Shown: positions 44,970 to 54,084 of the stretch, in pieces
Position numbering within the stretch: position 1 is the stretch's first letter
How the letters are laid out: each line of letters starts with the position of its first letter
Assembly (NCBI GenBank): GCA_944381115.1
Contig: CALWJV010000001.1
Span: 124,001-188,000, forward strand
Direction: 5' to 3'
DNA: 64,000 nt
Source of the DNA: an uncultured Clostridia bacterium
GTDB lineage: Bacteria; Bacillota; Clostridia; Oscillospirales; CAG-272
Program-made: the position numbers and the translations under genes
Notes under the pieces: generated by a model
Told to the model about the DNA's origin: nothing
Seen by the model: only the letters and a program-made list of their open reading frames with translations
The model's database searches: none

Positions 44970-44998
44970 ATTATACGCCGGATTTTTCAATATTTCAA
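44970..44998 (-). promoter_or_regulatory. Sigma-A promoter of the ABC-GH3-GH78-pgmB operon
   Basis: Read leftward: TTGAAA (44993-44998), a 17-bp spacer and TATAAT (44970-44975). Confidence 0.82.
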
Positions 44999-45125
44999 CA
45001 TCAGAAATTATCACCTTTCCGTCCTATTTTTCATTTTTTATATCTTGCATTATTGCTTTTTCAAAACTGAAAAATTAAAATTTGTATTATTTTTGGTGTT
45101 AAAATATAAAAAATTTGCACTTCTA

Positions 45126-45154
45126 TTGACGAAATAGCATTTTTATGCTAAAAT
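45126..45154 (+). promoter_or_regulatory. Sigma-A promoter of the AraC-GH39 gene
   Basis: TTGACG (45126-45131), a 17-bp spacer and TAAAAT (45149-45154). The likely start point falls on the ribosome site AAGGAGG, so the 5' leader would be only about 15 nt. Confidence 0.8.
45135..45150. promoter_or_regulatory. Candidate operator inside the AraC-GH39 promoter
   Basis: The perfect inverted repeat TAGCAT-TTTT-ATGCTA sits between the -35 and -10 elements, the place where a repressor would block polymerase. Confidence 0.5.
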
Positions 45155-45175
45155 TATTTTAAGGAGGAAATCATT

Positions 45176-47653
45176 ATGAAAAAAATAAATCTTCTTCATA
45201 ATTTTGCTGATATCCAGTCGGAACTTTCAATTGTACACTTTTTCGGCGATGAACCAGAAACCGTTTGTACCGAGACAGAACTGATATTCGTATCACAGGG
45301 TAAAATGTCAGTATTTACCGGGTCAGGTATTTTTAATGAATCGGAGGACGATATTTTTATTTTGAATAAAGGCGAAAAATATTCCACGGTATCCGAGGGA
45401 TGTGTAACCGTTTGCCTTACATTAAGCCAAACTGTATTTCACAAAAACCATCCAGTTGTATTTGATTGTAACAGTGCATCATCTGTAGAAAAAAATAAAT
45501 ATTATGGCCTTAAACATATGCTCGCAAGGCTTGTAAAAATATCCGGCGATACACTGTTAACCCACTCGGTATATCTTATAAAATCAATTATAAATCTTAT
45601 CTTGCATGAACTTTATTTCAATTTTGTAAGTGCCGGAAAAAATGTATCCCGCTCGCAAAAATACCTTGAAAGACTCAATCTTTTATCCTCTTATATTAAT
45701 GATAATTATAAATCAAACCTTTCTTTGAGCGACGTTGCAAATTTTGCCAATCTGTCCGTTCCGTATCTGTCAACTTTTTTTGATAAATACTTCGGAATGA
45801 GTTTCCTTTCTTATTATACTAATGTACGTCTGCGCCATGCCGTATCGGATCTTATGAACAGTGACCAATCAATAGAAAAAATCGCGCTGGAAAACGGCTT
45901 CCCAGATCCTCGCGCTTTTGTTTCCGCCTTCAGAAAAAAATACAACCTGCCTCCAAGTATTTACCGTAAGCGCAATGCAAATTCGTCGAATACCAACGGC
46001 AGTGACAGTTCAGACTTTGACAGCGTTAAGTCAAATTATCTTTACCCTCTCGCAAAATATCTTCCTCCTCAAAACGGCACAGACGATATAAGCAATATTC
46101 CGGTCTCACATAATTTTTCTGAAGAAATAATTGATATTTCAGATGCCGCCTCCGATAATATAACGCTTAACCACAATTTTCTGAAAATGACAAGTGTCGG
46201 CAGGGCTAAAGAGTTGCTTTATGACGATGTTCAACAAATGCTTAAAGAATGGCAGAGTAAAATGCATTTTGAGTATATAAAATTCCATGGTATCTTATCC
46301 GATGATATGCTATTTTACAGTGAAGATAAAGACGGTAACCCCAAGTACAGTTTTCTGCTAATTGACAAAGCCATTGATTTTCTTCTGGAAATAGGTCTGC
46401 GTCCGCTGATTCAGTTTTCTTTCATGCCTGCGATTCTTGCAGAAAATCAACAAAAAACACTTTTTTTCAGTCCCATGGTGATCAGTCCACCAAAAAGTTA
46501 TGAAAAATGGGACAACATTGTAAGTGCTCTTATGTCTCACTGGATAGACCGATACGGACACAGAGAAGTCAGAAACTGGCTGTTCTGTGTATGGAATGAA
46601 CCGGATACCTCTCCTAACATGTTCGGAATAGACACGGATTCCTTTTATGAACTCTATCTACACACTTACAAAACGGTAAAAAGTTTTGGAAAAAGTTATA
46701 AATTCGGCTCGACTTCCATGTGTGTTGTCTTTAACGTTCCAAAAGATTTTTTACTTAATTATCTTGATTTTGCCGTAAAAGAAAACTGTCCTCCTGATTT
46801 TTTGAATATCCATTTCTACGACAATGACTTTACTTTTTCCAATTCGGATTTTGCACGCCCTGACTCTCTTACTTACTCCCAACTTAACATGGATGAAAAT
46901 TCTTTTTCAAAAACAATTGATCAGATAAGTATAATTAAAAATCAGTACAATCTCGATGTACCTGTTTATCTGACCGAATGGAATTTGACCGTATCTCACC
47001 GTAACCTCCTCAATGACACCTGCTTCAAATCCTGTTACCTTGTAAAAAATTTGCTTGAAAACTATGACCGTCTGGACAGTTTTGCATATTGGGTATTAAC
47101 AGATTTTATAGAAGAGACACAGCCGGACAATACCATTTTTCACGGAGGTCTCGGACTATACACTTATAACGGTATTAAAAAACCTCATTGGTATGCACTT
47201 GGTCTGTTGACAAAACTGGGAAACACACTTATTAAAAAAGGTAACGGATTCTTTATCACCAAGTCACACGGAAAGATACAGCTGGTGCTTTACAATTACG
47301 AACATTTTAACCATCTGTTTGCAAGCGGCGAATCCTTTGATATGACATATACTGAACGTTATACCCCGTTTCCTCAACTCGGTAAAAAAGATCTTTCAGT
47401 GGAGTTAATTAATGTTCCTGCTGCAAAATGTACGGTAAAAGAATATATAGTAAATCAAGAATACGGTTCAGCATTTGACAAATGGTTGGAAATGGGCGCT
47501 CCCGATCTTGATAAAGAAGATATTCAGTACCTTAAAATTGCTTCGGCCCCCAAAATCATAAAATATGACATTGAGGTAACAAACAGCACTTTGAAACTTT
47601 CTTTTATGCTGTCTCCTCTTGAAGTAAGGTTTATTGAGATATTTCTTAAATGA
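45176..47653 (+). CDS. AraC-family regulator fused to a GH39 glycoside hydrolase domain
   Basis: 825 residues. Residues 1-160 are a cupin-like sensor; 165-270 hold two helix-turn-helix motifs (LSLSDVANFANLSVPYLST and IEKIALENGFPDPRAFVSAF, ending PSIYRK) typical of AraC. From about 310 to the end is a GH39 (beta-xylosidase-type) domain. Its acid/base Glu is in the WNEPD motif near 475 and its nucleophile Glu in the LTEWN motif near 600, so both catalytic residues are kept. No signal peptide is present, so the protein is cytoplasmic. It is divergent from the ABC-GH3-GH78 operon and probably controls it. The GH39 part may sense or trim the inducer. AAGGAGG precedes the ATG. Confidence 0.92.
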   Translation: MKKINLLHNFADIQSELSIVHFFGDEPETVCTETELIFVSQGKMSVFTGSGIFNESEDDIFILNKGEKYSTVSEGCVTVCLTLSQTVFHKNHPVVFDCNSASSVEKNKYYGLKHMLARLVKISGDTLLTHSVYLIKSIINLILHELYFNFVSAGKNVSRSQKYLERLNLLSSYINDNYKSNLSLSDVANFANLSVPYLSTFFDKYFGMSFLSYYTNVRLRHAVSDLMNSDQSIEKIALENGFPDPRAFVSAFRKKYNLPPSIYRKRNANSSNTNGSDSSDFDSVKSNYLYPLAKYLPPQNGTDDISNIPVSHNFSEEIIDISDAASDNITLNHNFLKMTSVGRAKELLYDDVQQMLKEWQSKMHFEYIKFHGILSDDMLFYSEDKDGNPKYSFLLIDKAIDFLLEIGLRPLIQFSFMPAILAENQQKTLFFSPMVISPPKSYEKWDNIVSALMSHWIDRYGHREVRNWLFCVWNEPDTSPNMFGIDTDSFYELYLHTYKTVKSFGKSYKFGSTSMCVVFNVPKDFLLNYLDFAVKENCPPDFLNIHFYDNDFTFSNSDFARPDSLTYSQLNMDENSFSKTIDQISIIKNQYNLDVPVYLTEWNLTVSHRNLLNDTCFKSCYLVKNLLENYDRLDSFAYWVLTDFIEETQPDNTIFHGGLGLYTYNGIKKPHWYALGLLTKLGNTLIKKGNGFFITKSHGKIQLVLYNYEHFNHLFASGESFDMTYTERYTPFPQLGKKDLSVELINVPAAKCTVKEYIVNQEYGSAFDKWLEMGAPDLDKEDIQYLKIASAPKIIKYDIEVTNSTLKLSFMLSPLEVRFIEIFLK

Positions 47654-47737
47654 TCTTTTGATCTGTAGTATATCAGTTAAAATTTCAGGAATTTTTCTAA
47701 GCACATTTTTTCATACATTTACATTATTACCAAACAG

Positions 47738-47771
47738 AAAAAACGGGTATTTATTCAAATACCCGTTTTTT
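47738..47771 (+). terminator. Terminator of the AraC-GH39 gene
   Basis: A 15-bp perfect stem (AAAAAACGGGTATTT and its complement) with a 4-nt loop and T-runs on both sides. Confidence 0.93.
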
Positions 47772-48084
47772 ATAAAATATATTATGTGCTCGTAACAATT
47801 TTCACGTACCGAAAATCTCAATATTTGCACTGAGTTTTGAGAAAACGCCCCTAATAAAATAGCATGAACATGCATTACCAATACTGCGCTGCATATCTCA
47901 TCTGCATAGGAAAGTATCGGCATGCTGATAAATGAAAGAGAGAAAGTAATATTCCATCCGCCGTTTAAATTGAGAGAGCGGGAATGATATACGCGTGGAG
48001 TTTTTTAATAACTAATAATCTTTTACGGAAATTTCAACCGCTATATGCGAAAACCAGCAGTCTTTTTTTGCTCCTGCTAATATG
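47772..48084. other. No recognisable gene
   Basis: About 310 bp without a convincing gene. Short open frames on both strands lack ribosome sites and protein-like composition. It could contain the lost 3' end of the cupin pseudogene. Confidence 0.5.
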
Positions 48085-48390
48085 TTACACCCGCGGCATT
48101 TCCACAACGTCACCCGGTTCAAGATTTATCGTTTTTTCCCCATTCCTGGTACCATCTGCTACCGGCAACAAAAAGCAAGGTCTGTCCGCAACCTTCTTTT
48201 GAATTAAGTATATGCCAGTTATTACTGCAACCAGGTTCGAACGTAACATTTTCAAAAAAAGGTTTTACTCGTCGGATGCAAGAGGATTAAAATAAAAGTT
48301 TCCTTTAAAATACTGTGCATATGCGGTATTTGCAACACCTTTCACGAATATGTTTTCTTTTTCAAATTCTTTTTCTTTTATATATTTTCT
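48085..48390 (-). pseudogene. Decayed cupin-domain gene
   Basis: No open frame survives, but three frames read leftward together give a cupin: NTAYAQYFKGNFYFNPLASDE then a stop; in a second frame FENVTFEPGCSNNWHI and GSRWYQEWGKNDKS; in the third LEPGDVVEMPRV and a stop. These match cupins linked to carboxymuconolactone-decarboxylase-type genes, in which the normal sequence has WHIHHAK. Here the His pair is lost. No ATG remains at the expected start (ATA is found). At least two frameshifts and two stops are present. It follows the intact CMD gene by two bases, as the intact pair often does. Confidence 0.75.
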
Positions 48391-48392
48391 CG

Positions 48393-49145
48393 TTATTCAA
48401 GTATATCTTTACAGAAATTCAGTGCATTAAACAGTCTCGGCACTCCCATATACGGCATTGCATGACAAAGCGCACATACTATTTCTTCCTTTGTATTACC
48501 ACTCTTTATTGCTCCCATTACATGAGAATGAAGTTGAAATTCGGTTCCTCCCATAGCGGCAAGTATCACAACGGTAAGCAATTCTCTTCTTTTTTTGTCA
48601 AGCCCTTTCCTTGTTGCAAAATCGCCAAAACAAAGTTCTGTTAACCATTTGGGTACACTTACGGCAAACTCTTCCGGAAGCCATGCATATCTGTCGGCTA
48701 TCTCATTTCCGTAAATAGACGCTTGTAATGCAAGACCTTTTTCATACCTGTCTTCTTCAGTTACAGTCTCCGTATTTTCAAGCGGTAAACAAATATTTTT
48801 TTCGGAAAATACTTCATTCATTGCTGCAATGGCGTTCAGTGTTTTCGGAAATCCTATAAACGGTGCACACTGGTAAACGGTTTCTCTTATCTCAACAGCA
48901 GAAAGTCCCACATTCAGACAGGCGCCTATGTGTGCTTTAAATTGGGGCAATGTTTGATTTACTTCAAGTACGGTTATTGTAATGAGTTCGCGCGTGCAGT
49001 TATCAAGTGATCCTACATAGCATACCTCTCCGAATATAAAACGTTGCAAAATTCGCATGAATTCGGCATCTGTCCCCTCATTTTCTGTAGGTTTTCCTCC
49101 GAACAGTTCTCCGAATTTTTTCTCCGTTTTTTGTATTCTTTTCAT
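48393..49145 (-). CDS. Carboxymuconolactone decarboxylase (CMD/AhpD-like) family protein
   Basis: 250 residues with two tandem CMD domains: CTRELITITVLEVN to GFPKTLNA, and RRELLTVVILAAMGG to GVPRLFNAL, each with the His on the second helix (KAHIG, QLHSH). The CxxC redox pair of AhpD is absent, so this is the non-redox CMD type of unknown substrate. The frame opens at 49208, but ATG 49145 follows AGGAGG and gives the conserved start. It is the only intact member of a gene set with cupin and cyclophilin-like neighbours, both of which are broken. Confidence 0.88.
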   Translation of the reverse strand: MKRIQKTEKKFGELFGGKPTENEGTDAEFMRILQRFIFGEVCYVGSLDNCTRELITITVLEVNQTLPQFKAHIGACLNVGLSAVEIRETVYQCAPFIGFPKTLNAIAAMNEVFSEKNICLPLENTETVTEEDRYEKGLALQASIYGNEIADRYAWLPEEFAVSVPKWLTELCFGDFATRKGLDKKRRELLTVVILAAMGGTEFQLHSHVMGAIKSGNTKEEIVCALCHAMPYMGVPRLFNALNFCKDILE

Positions 49146-49312
49146 ATTTTTTATCCTCCTGACTTTTGACCGGTCTTTTTTTGTAAAAATATTTTTACTG
49201 TAAAACAAGTAAATTATCGCTTATATTATTCTTTTTACAAAACAGTATTTAAACAAGTATAGACCGCTTTTATTTACTTCCCTTGACGATCTATTAAAAT
49301 TTTTCCACTTAT

Positions 49313-49667
49313 TCACTTTAGTGAGATCCGGACGGTAATCTCTCCCTTCCCTGCACAGAAAAGTTTTTTAAGTTCACTTTTTGTATAACCGTTAACATGC
49401 CCGATACGCGTGTAATCCTACGAATTTTTACCGACAAAAAGGCAAATTTGATTGCCTGAATATAACATTACGTCACCTGGCTCAGCGGAAATATATGAAT
49501 TATTTGTCGGCAATAAAAATCCCGGATATCCAACTTTTTCAAACCCTCCGTAATCGTCTGCAGTATAAACTACATCCGCCTGTTTCAAAATTTTTACCAA
49601 GGCGTCTGCAGAAGTATTTTTTTTCAAGGGTTACTTCTATTCGTCTTTCGTTTATATATAAATACAT
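49313..49667 (-). pseudogene. Decayed cyclophilin-like fold gene
   Basis: Read leftward from ATG 49667: MYLYINERRIEVTLE, then a frameshift in an A8 run, then NTSADALVKILKQADVVYT, GYPGFLLPTNNSYISAEPGD, VMLYSGNQICLFVGKNS, and an in-frame TAG at 49418 where family members have Trp (TGG). After the TAG the same frame continues DYTRIGHVNGYTKSELKKLF to a stop at 49313. The family is a small cyclophilin-like fold (about 120 residues) often found beside CMD and cupin genes. Two lesions make it a pseudogene or a sequencing artefact. Confidence 0.82.
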
Positions 49668-49767
49668 AAAATCAACCTTTGTATCTACTTCATTTACCGG
49701 ATTTTATTTTTCTGTTCTTTCATTTCCGGATTTCGGACTTTTTACTTGTTCTTTGTTAAAATCTCCG

Positions 49768-51000
49768 TCACAGCCTCTGGTCATTATGTATATTATTAAA
49801 ATTATCGACGCAAATCGTACCATTGTTATAACCTATTTGATTACAAAAATCCTTTATTCCATTTGATAGCCGCGAAAGTCCGTCTTTAAGTCTGATTAAC
49901 GGACAAGCAATATTCAGACGTAAAAACGCCCTGCCTGCGTTGCCGTACTGCTCACCCGAAGACAAATACAGACCGGTCTTTTTTCTGATATTCTCCGCTA
50001 AAACATTGGCGTTTTTCGTTATTTTTCCGCAATCCATCCACATAAGATACGTTGAGTCAGACGGTACGACATGTATCATCGGCAATTCTTTTTTTAAAAA
50101 ATCCGTTGCAAAAGATTTATTTTTGCTGATATAACGTCGCATTTCATCCAGCCAATCTCCTCCCTCTGTAAACGCGGCAACAGCTGCCTCAATTGCAAAT
50201 ACGTTAGGTTCAGCAATTTCGTCCGTATTCAGTGCGCGCCACACCTTGTGATACAGTACCGGATCATATGCAATAACGGCAGCCGTTTGGATACCCGCAA
50301 TATTAAATGCTTTCGTAGGAGAAACGCAGGTTACACTTATCTCTTTACACACATCATTTACTGATGCAAAAGGAATATAATTTTTATCCGGCTCGGTTAT
50401 ATCACAGTGAATTTCATCTGAAATAACTGTCACGTGGTACTTTTTGCATAGTTGACCGATTTTAATAAGAGTATCTTTGTCCCATATTTTACCTATCGGA
50501 TTGTGGGGATTGCAAAGAATCATAAGCGATGTCTGAGGATCTGAAAGTTTACTTTCAAGATCAGTCCAATCAATAAAATAAACACCGTTTTCATATCTTA
50601 GAGGAGATTCAATAACCTGCCTGCCGTTATTGATTACTGAATTAAAAAAAATATTGTACACGGGTGTCTGTATAAGGACCTTTTCCGCGGGAGTTGATAA
50701 CTTACGGACCATACTTGATATTGCCGGAACAACTCCGGTGCAAAACATGATATTTTCTCTGCTGAATAATAGACCATGACGATTTTTCCACCACCCGATA
50801 TAAGCATCGTACCAAGCCTTCGGTACTACCGTATAACCGAATATACCGTGCAAAACGCGCTTTAAAAGAGATTCAATAATAACAGGGGCAGTCTTGAAAT
50901 CCATATCTGCAACCCACATCGGCAGTTCTTTGTCTCCTACATCCCATTTAAGAGAATTGCTGCAAGTCCGATCCGTAAGCACATCAAAATCGTATTTCAT
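49768..51000 (-). CDS. MalY/PatB-type cystathionine beta-lyase/aminotransferase
   Basis: A 410-residue PLP enzyme. DRTCSNSLKWDVGDKELPMW is the start typical of the MalY/PatB group; the SDEIHCD aspartate and VSPTKAFNIAGI lysine bind PLP. MalY/PatB enzymes split C-S bonds of cystathionine or cysteine conjugates; in E. coli MalY also binds the regulator MalT. Here the neighbours are DUF3737 and LysR genes. The last 20 residues (QIGYNNGTICVDNFNNIHND) exceed the usual end, perhaps after loss of the original stop. AAGGAA precedes the ATG. Confidence 0.92.
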   Translation of the reverse strand: MKYDFDVLTDRTCSNSLKWDVGDKELPMWVADMDFKTAPVIIESLLKRVLHGIFGYTVVPKAWYDAYIGWWKNRHGLLFSRENIMFCTGVVPAISSMVRKLSTPAEKVLIQTPVYNIFFNSVINNGRQVIESPLRYENGVYFIDWTDLESKLSDPQTSLMILCNPHNPIGKIWDKDTLIKIGQLCKKYHVTVISDEIHCDITEPDKNYIPFASVNDVCKEISVTCVSPTKAFNIAGIQTAAVIAYDPVLYHKVWRALNTDEIAEPNVFAIEAAVAAFTEGGDWLDEMRRYISKNKSFATDFLKKELPMIHVVPSDSTYLMWMDCGKITKNANVLAENIRKKTGLYLSSGEQYGNAGRAFLRLNIACPLIRLKDGLSRLSNGIKDFCNQIGYNNGTICVDNFNNIHNDQRL

Positions 51001-51395
51001 GTTATTTAATTTCCTTTCTTATAAATATTTTTCCTAAAATAATCACGGAAAGTATTATAAACAAAATACCAAATTAAGATATTTATTTTATTGAAATGGC
51101 CCGATCTGCCCTTTTGCTTTAAAAAACCGTAAGTTGGTTAAATGTTTTCTGCCAAAGATAATATTTCTTTAAAAAATCTGAAACGATGCAACATTACCAT
51201 AAAAATTTTCTGTTTTCAGATATAATGATAATTGAATGCTATAATAAACGCGGCAGTTTCCGTAAATACAACCATACCAACTGAAAAAAACTTTTTGCCT
51301 CAGAGGGGTCCCTATCTGTAAATTATGATCTTTCCTGCAAAAACTCAATATACATGTCTGCTCGCAATTCTTTTTAAATTGACTTACATTATTTT
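51001..51395. other. No recognisable gene
   Basis: 395 bp between MalY and DUF3737. It is AT-rich, with short frames (for example a 78-residue one at 51169-51405, minus strand) of Cys/Tyr-rich, non-protein-like composition. A remnant of a lost gene is possible but I cannot identify it. Confidence 0.5.
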
Positions 51396-52262
51396 TTATG
51401 CACATATATATTTGTTTTTATCTTTTTTGCAAATAATCACTGTTTTTGAAGGATCTACTTTATCTTTTTCAATAATTAATTCCCCTATCATTTCTGCCTT
51501 AATGCGTCCGCTCTTTGGATTTATTACACTGTCAATCCCGGTATCTATTTCAGCATCCACTGTTGAATATTCAAAGGCAAGTGTTGTATTGAGAAGTTTA
51601 CAGTTCTTCATTACAAGATTATCTATATAGCACATTCCTTGCAGACTTTCAACCGTGCAGTTGATAAGTGTTAAGTTTTTTGCGTTCCAGCCAAGATATT
51701 CTCCGGAAATGAAAGAATCGTAAACGGTAACGTTTTCACTGTTCCAAAAAGCGTCCTTTGAAAGTAGTTTCGACCCGCGTACCGTAACATTTTTTGCACC
51801 GTCAAATGAATAATTACCGTACAGTGTAAGCATGGTTACCTCCATGTTTTCGCTGTTCATTGCAAAATAATCTCCTTTTGCAGTAATATTATCCAATTTC
51901 ACATTTTTACAATACCAAAGCGTCTCGCCTGCATTCGGAAAAGAAACATCCGAAATAGTAACTCCTTCACAACGTCTGAAATTTTTAGGTGCCTCAATTG
52001 CTGAATTTTTCACTATTATATTATTCGTATACCAAACACCTGCTCTTGCCATTTCAAACCATGTTGAATTGTCAACAGTTATGTTCTTTGAATACCAAAG
52101 AGGATATTTCCATTTGAACATACTGCCTGAAATTTCAATATCACTGCTTTCTTTAAGAGGAGATTCACCATCTGCAAAAATAGTATCCGATATCTTCAAT
52201 TCCTTTGCGGCAAAAAGGGCACGCTCTCCCGTTAAAAATTGTCCCTTTATCTCTTTTTTCAT
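51396..52262 (-). CDS. DUF3737 protein, right-handed beta-helix-like
   Basis: 288 residues. It matches the DUF3737 family: GQFLTGERALFAAKELKISD at the start, then repeated short strands each ending in a turn with Asn or Asp (ENVTVYDSF, KNLTLINC, NLVMKNC), the pattern of a beta-helix like pectate lyases. No catalytic role is known to me. The frame opens upstream at 52328, but ATG 52262 has AAAGGAG at the right distance. It forms a leftward operon with a 75-residue gene 17 bp upstream, and lies between MalY and a divergent LysR. Confidence 0.88.
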   Translation of the reverse strand: MKKEIKGQFLTGERALFAAKELKISDTIFADGESPLKESSDIEISGSMFKWKYPLWYSKNITVDNSTWFEMARAGVWYTNNIIVKNSAIEAPKNFRRCEGVTISDVSFPNAGETLWYCKNVKLDNITAKGDYFAMNSENMEVTMLTLYGNYSFDGAKNVTVRGSKLLSKDAFWNSENVTVYDSFISGEYLGWNAKNLTLINCTVESLQGMCYIDNLVMKNCKLLNTTLAFEYSTVDAEIDTGIDSVINPKSGRIKAEMIGELIIEKDKVDPSKTVIICKKDKNKYICA

Positions 52263-52279
52263 TTTATCATCTCCTTTAT

Positions 52280-52507
52280 TTATGCCTTTTTGTATCTGTA
52301 AGTAAAATAATCTATACAGTCTATACATTTTTTGCTTTCGTTGAATCTCCGCAACAGCACCTCCCGATGACGCTCTACAAGTTTTTTTACAGTTTCTCTG
52401 TCATTTCGGTCAACAGCATCCATTATCTCTCTGATTTCTGTTTCATCACACCCTGCATCTTTTAAATTCATTATAATGCTGTCGCGGTCTTTTTCAGTAT
52501 AAATCAT
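52280..52507 (-). CDS. Small conserved-type protein beside DUF3737
   Basis: 75 residues, mostly helical and charged: a helical hairpin (DRDSIIMNLKDAGCDETEIR and DRETVKKLVERHREVLLRRF) followed by CIDCIDYFTYRYKKA. The pattern is that of small proteins I have seen beside DUF3737 genes; their function is unknown to me. AAAGGAG precedes the ATG by four bases, and the two genes share a promoter. Ribosome site and composition support a real gene. Confidence 0.75.
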   Translation of the reverse strand: MIYTEKDRDSIIMNLKDAGCDETEIREIMDAVDRNDRETVKKLVERHREVLLRRFNESKKCIDCIDYFTYRYKKA

Positions 52508-52826
52508 TTTCTCTCCTTTCTTTTGGCTTTTTTGCAGAATATATTTTTTTTAAATTTTGTTATACCTTAAAAATTTTATTCTTTATAGACTAAATAGACT
52601 AACTACGATTTTTAAAATATAACAGGCACTATTGCCGTAAATTTAAGTTTGTCAAATTTCATTCTGTTAACTGCCGTATCCGTAAATCATATTCGTATAA
52701 AACCAGTTACTCTGTAATAAATAATATGATAATAATTGTTTTAACGCATACAAAAACCACAAACTCCTCTGCATTTAAAACCAAAAATCAAATTTTACTG
52801 TTTTTCATTTTCACCTTTGTGTTTTT

Positions 52827-52855
52827 ATTATATCACTTTTTTAACAACATTGCAA
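52827..52855 (-). promoter_or_regulatory. Sigma-A promoter of the small gene-DUF3737 operon
   Basis: Read leftward: TTGCAA (52850-52855), a 17-bp spacer and TATAAT (52827-52832), about 320 bp before ATG 52507. No gene was seen in the leader. Confidence 0.6.
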
Positions 52856-52882
52856 ATACTTATATTGAATCAATTATCATGC

Positions 52883-52911
52883 TTGACACGAATGATAAAA
52901 AGCAGTATACT
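52883..52911 (+). promoter_or_regulatory. Sigma-A promoter of the LysR gene
   Basis: TTGACA (52883-52888), a 17-bp spacer and TATACT (52906-52911). Confidence 0.88.
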
Positions 52912-52924
52912 ATAAATATAGTAT
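52907..52924. promoter_or_regulatory. 18-bp perfect palindrome over the LysR -10 element
   Basis: ATACTATA-AA-TATAGTAT covers the -10 and the start point. It has the T-N11-A form of LysR boxes and would suit autorepression. Confidence 0.6.
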
Positions 52925-52948
52925 CATTTTTTCAAGGAGTACTGAAAT

Positions 52949-53827
52949 ATGGAACTTAGAGTACTGGAATATTTTCTTGCAGTTGCAAGAGAGCAAAACA
53001 TTACCAAAGCCGCCGAATTTCTTCATCTGACTCAACCGACACTTTCACGTCAACTTGCAGATCTTGAAAAGGAATTTGATAAACAACTTTTTATCCGCGG
53101 CAAAAGAAAGATCACTTTGACCGATGACGGCATATTATTCCGTAAAAGAGCAGAAGAGATAATTAGACTTGCAGAAAGGACCGTATCAGAAATTAAGAAT
53201 TCCGATCTTTCTCCTACAGGTAATATCTATATTGGTTCCGGGGAGTCTATGTCAATAAAAAATATCATACGTACGGCAAAGCAGTTACAGGTCTCTTACC
53301 CGGACATTTATTTTCATATCGTAAGCGGAGACTCTGCCGACCTTTTGGAACATCTTGACAAAGGTCTTTTGGATTTCTGCATTTTGTTCAGTGATATTGA
53401 CCGCACTAAATATGAATATTTTCAACTTCCCTACCGCGAACGCTGGGGGCTTTTAATGCGTACGGATTCTGTGCTGGCACAAAAAGAAACATTAACTATC
53501 TCAGATTTAAAACAAGTACCTTTGATAGTGTCAAGACAAATAGAAAAAAATTTTAATTTTTTTAAATGTAAACAGGAAGATATATCTGATATGAAAATCG
53601 TCGGTACATATAACCTCATTAATAATGCCGTATTTATGGCAGAAGAAGAAATGGGGTATGTACTGACTCTTGAAAACCTTGTAAATACAAACGGAACGCC
53701 GCTCTGCTTCAGACCATTGTGTCCCGAGCAGACGCTTGACATGTTTCTTGTCTGGAAACGATATCAGCCGCTAAGCAAAGTCGCGGAATTTTTTTTGAAT
53801 CTTATTATGAACAGTATCCATAAGTAA
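52949..53827 (+). CDS. LysR-family transcriptional regulator
   Basis: 292 residues. The N-terminal helix-turn-helix is LEYFLAVAREQNITKAAEFL and LTQPTLSRQLADLEKEF; the rest is the effector-binding domain (NIYIGSGESMSIKNIIRTA). It is divergent from the small gene-DUF3737 operon, which it probably regulates together with itself. LysR genes of this subgroup also occur beside CMD, cupin and cyclophilin-like genes, which are present here 3-4 kb away in broken form. CAAGGAG precedes the ATG. Confidence 0.93.
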   Translation: MELRVLEYFLAVAREQNITKAAEFLHLTQPTLSRQLADLEKEFDKQLFIRGKRKITLTDDGILFRKRAEEIIRLAERTVSEIKNSDLSPTGNIYIGSGESMSIKNIIRTAKQLQVSYPDIYFHIVSGDSADLLEHLDKGLLDFCILFSDIDRTKYEYFQLPYRERWGLLMRTDSVLAQKETLTISDLKQVPLIVSRQIEKNFNFFKCKQEDISDMKIVGTYNLINNAVFMAEEEMGYVLTLENLVNTNGTPLCFRPLCPEQTLDMFLVWKRYQPLSKVAEFFLNLIMNSIHK

Positions 53828-54084
53828 AACCTCAAAAAATATAACTTCCGGTTTTGGCTGTAGTTTCAATATAAACACAATAAAAAACAATAAAAACTGA
53901 ACATATACGGAATTATATATTTATAAATATATAAATTAAAAAACGGGACGGTCACATGTATAAAGAATTTAACATGCAACAGCCCCTAAATTTAGAAAAA
54001 TACTTGTTTTTAATTATAAAATTCGCTTCTCATATGGTAACACCAAATAAAATGATACAATAATTAACAGTATCAGGACAGTTA

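Noticed and set aside
47711..47923. 70-codon minus-strand frame after the AraC-GH39 terminator
   Set aside because: No ribosome site, it runs through the terminator hairpin and has no recognisable pattern.
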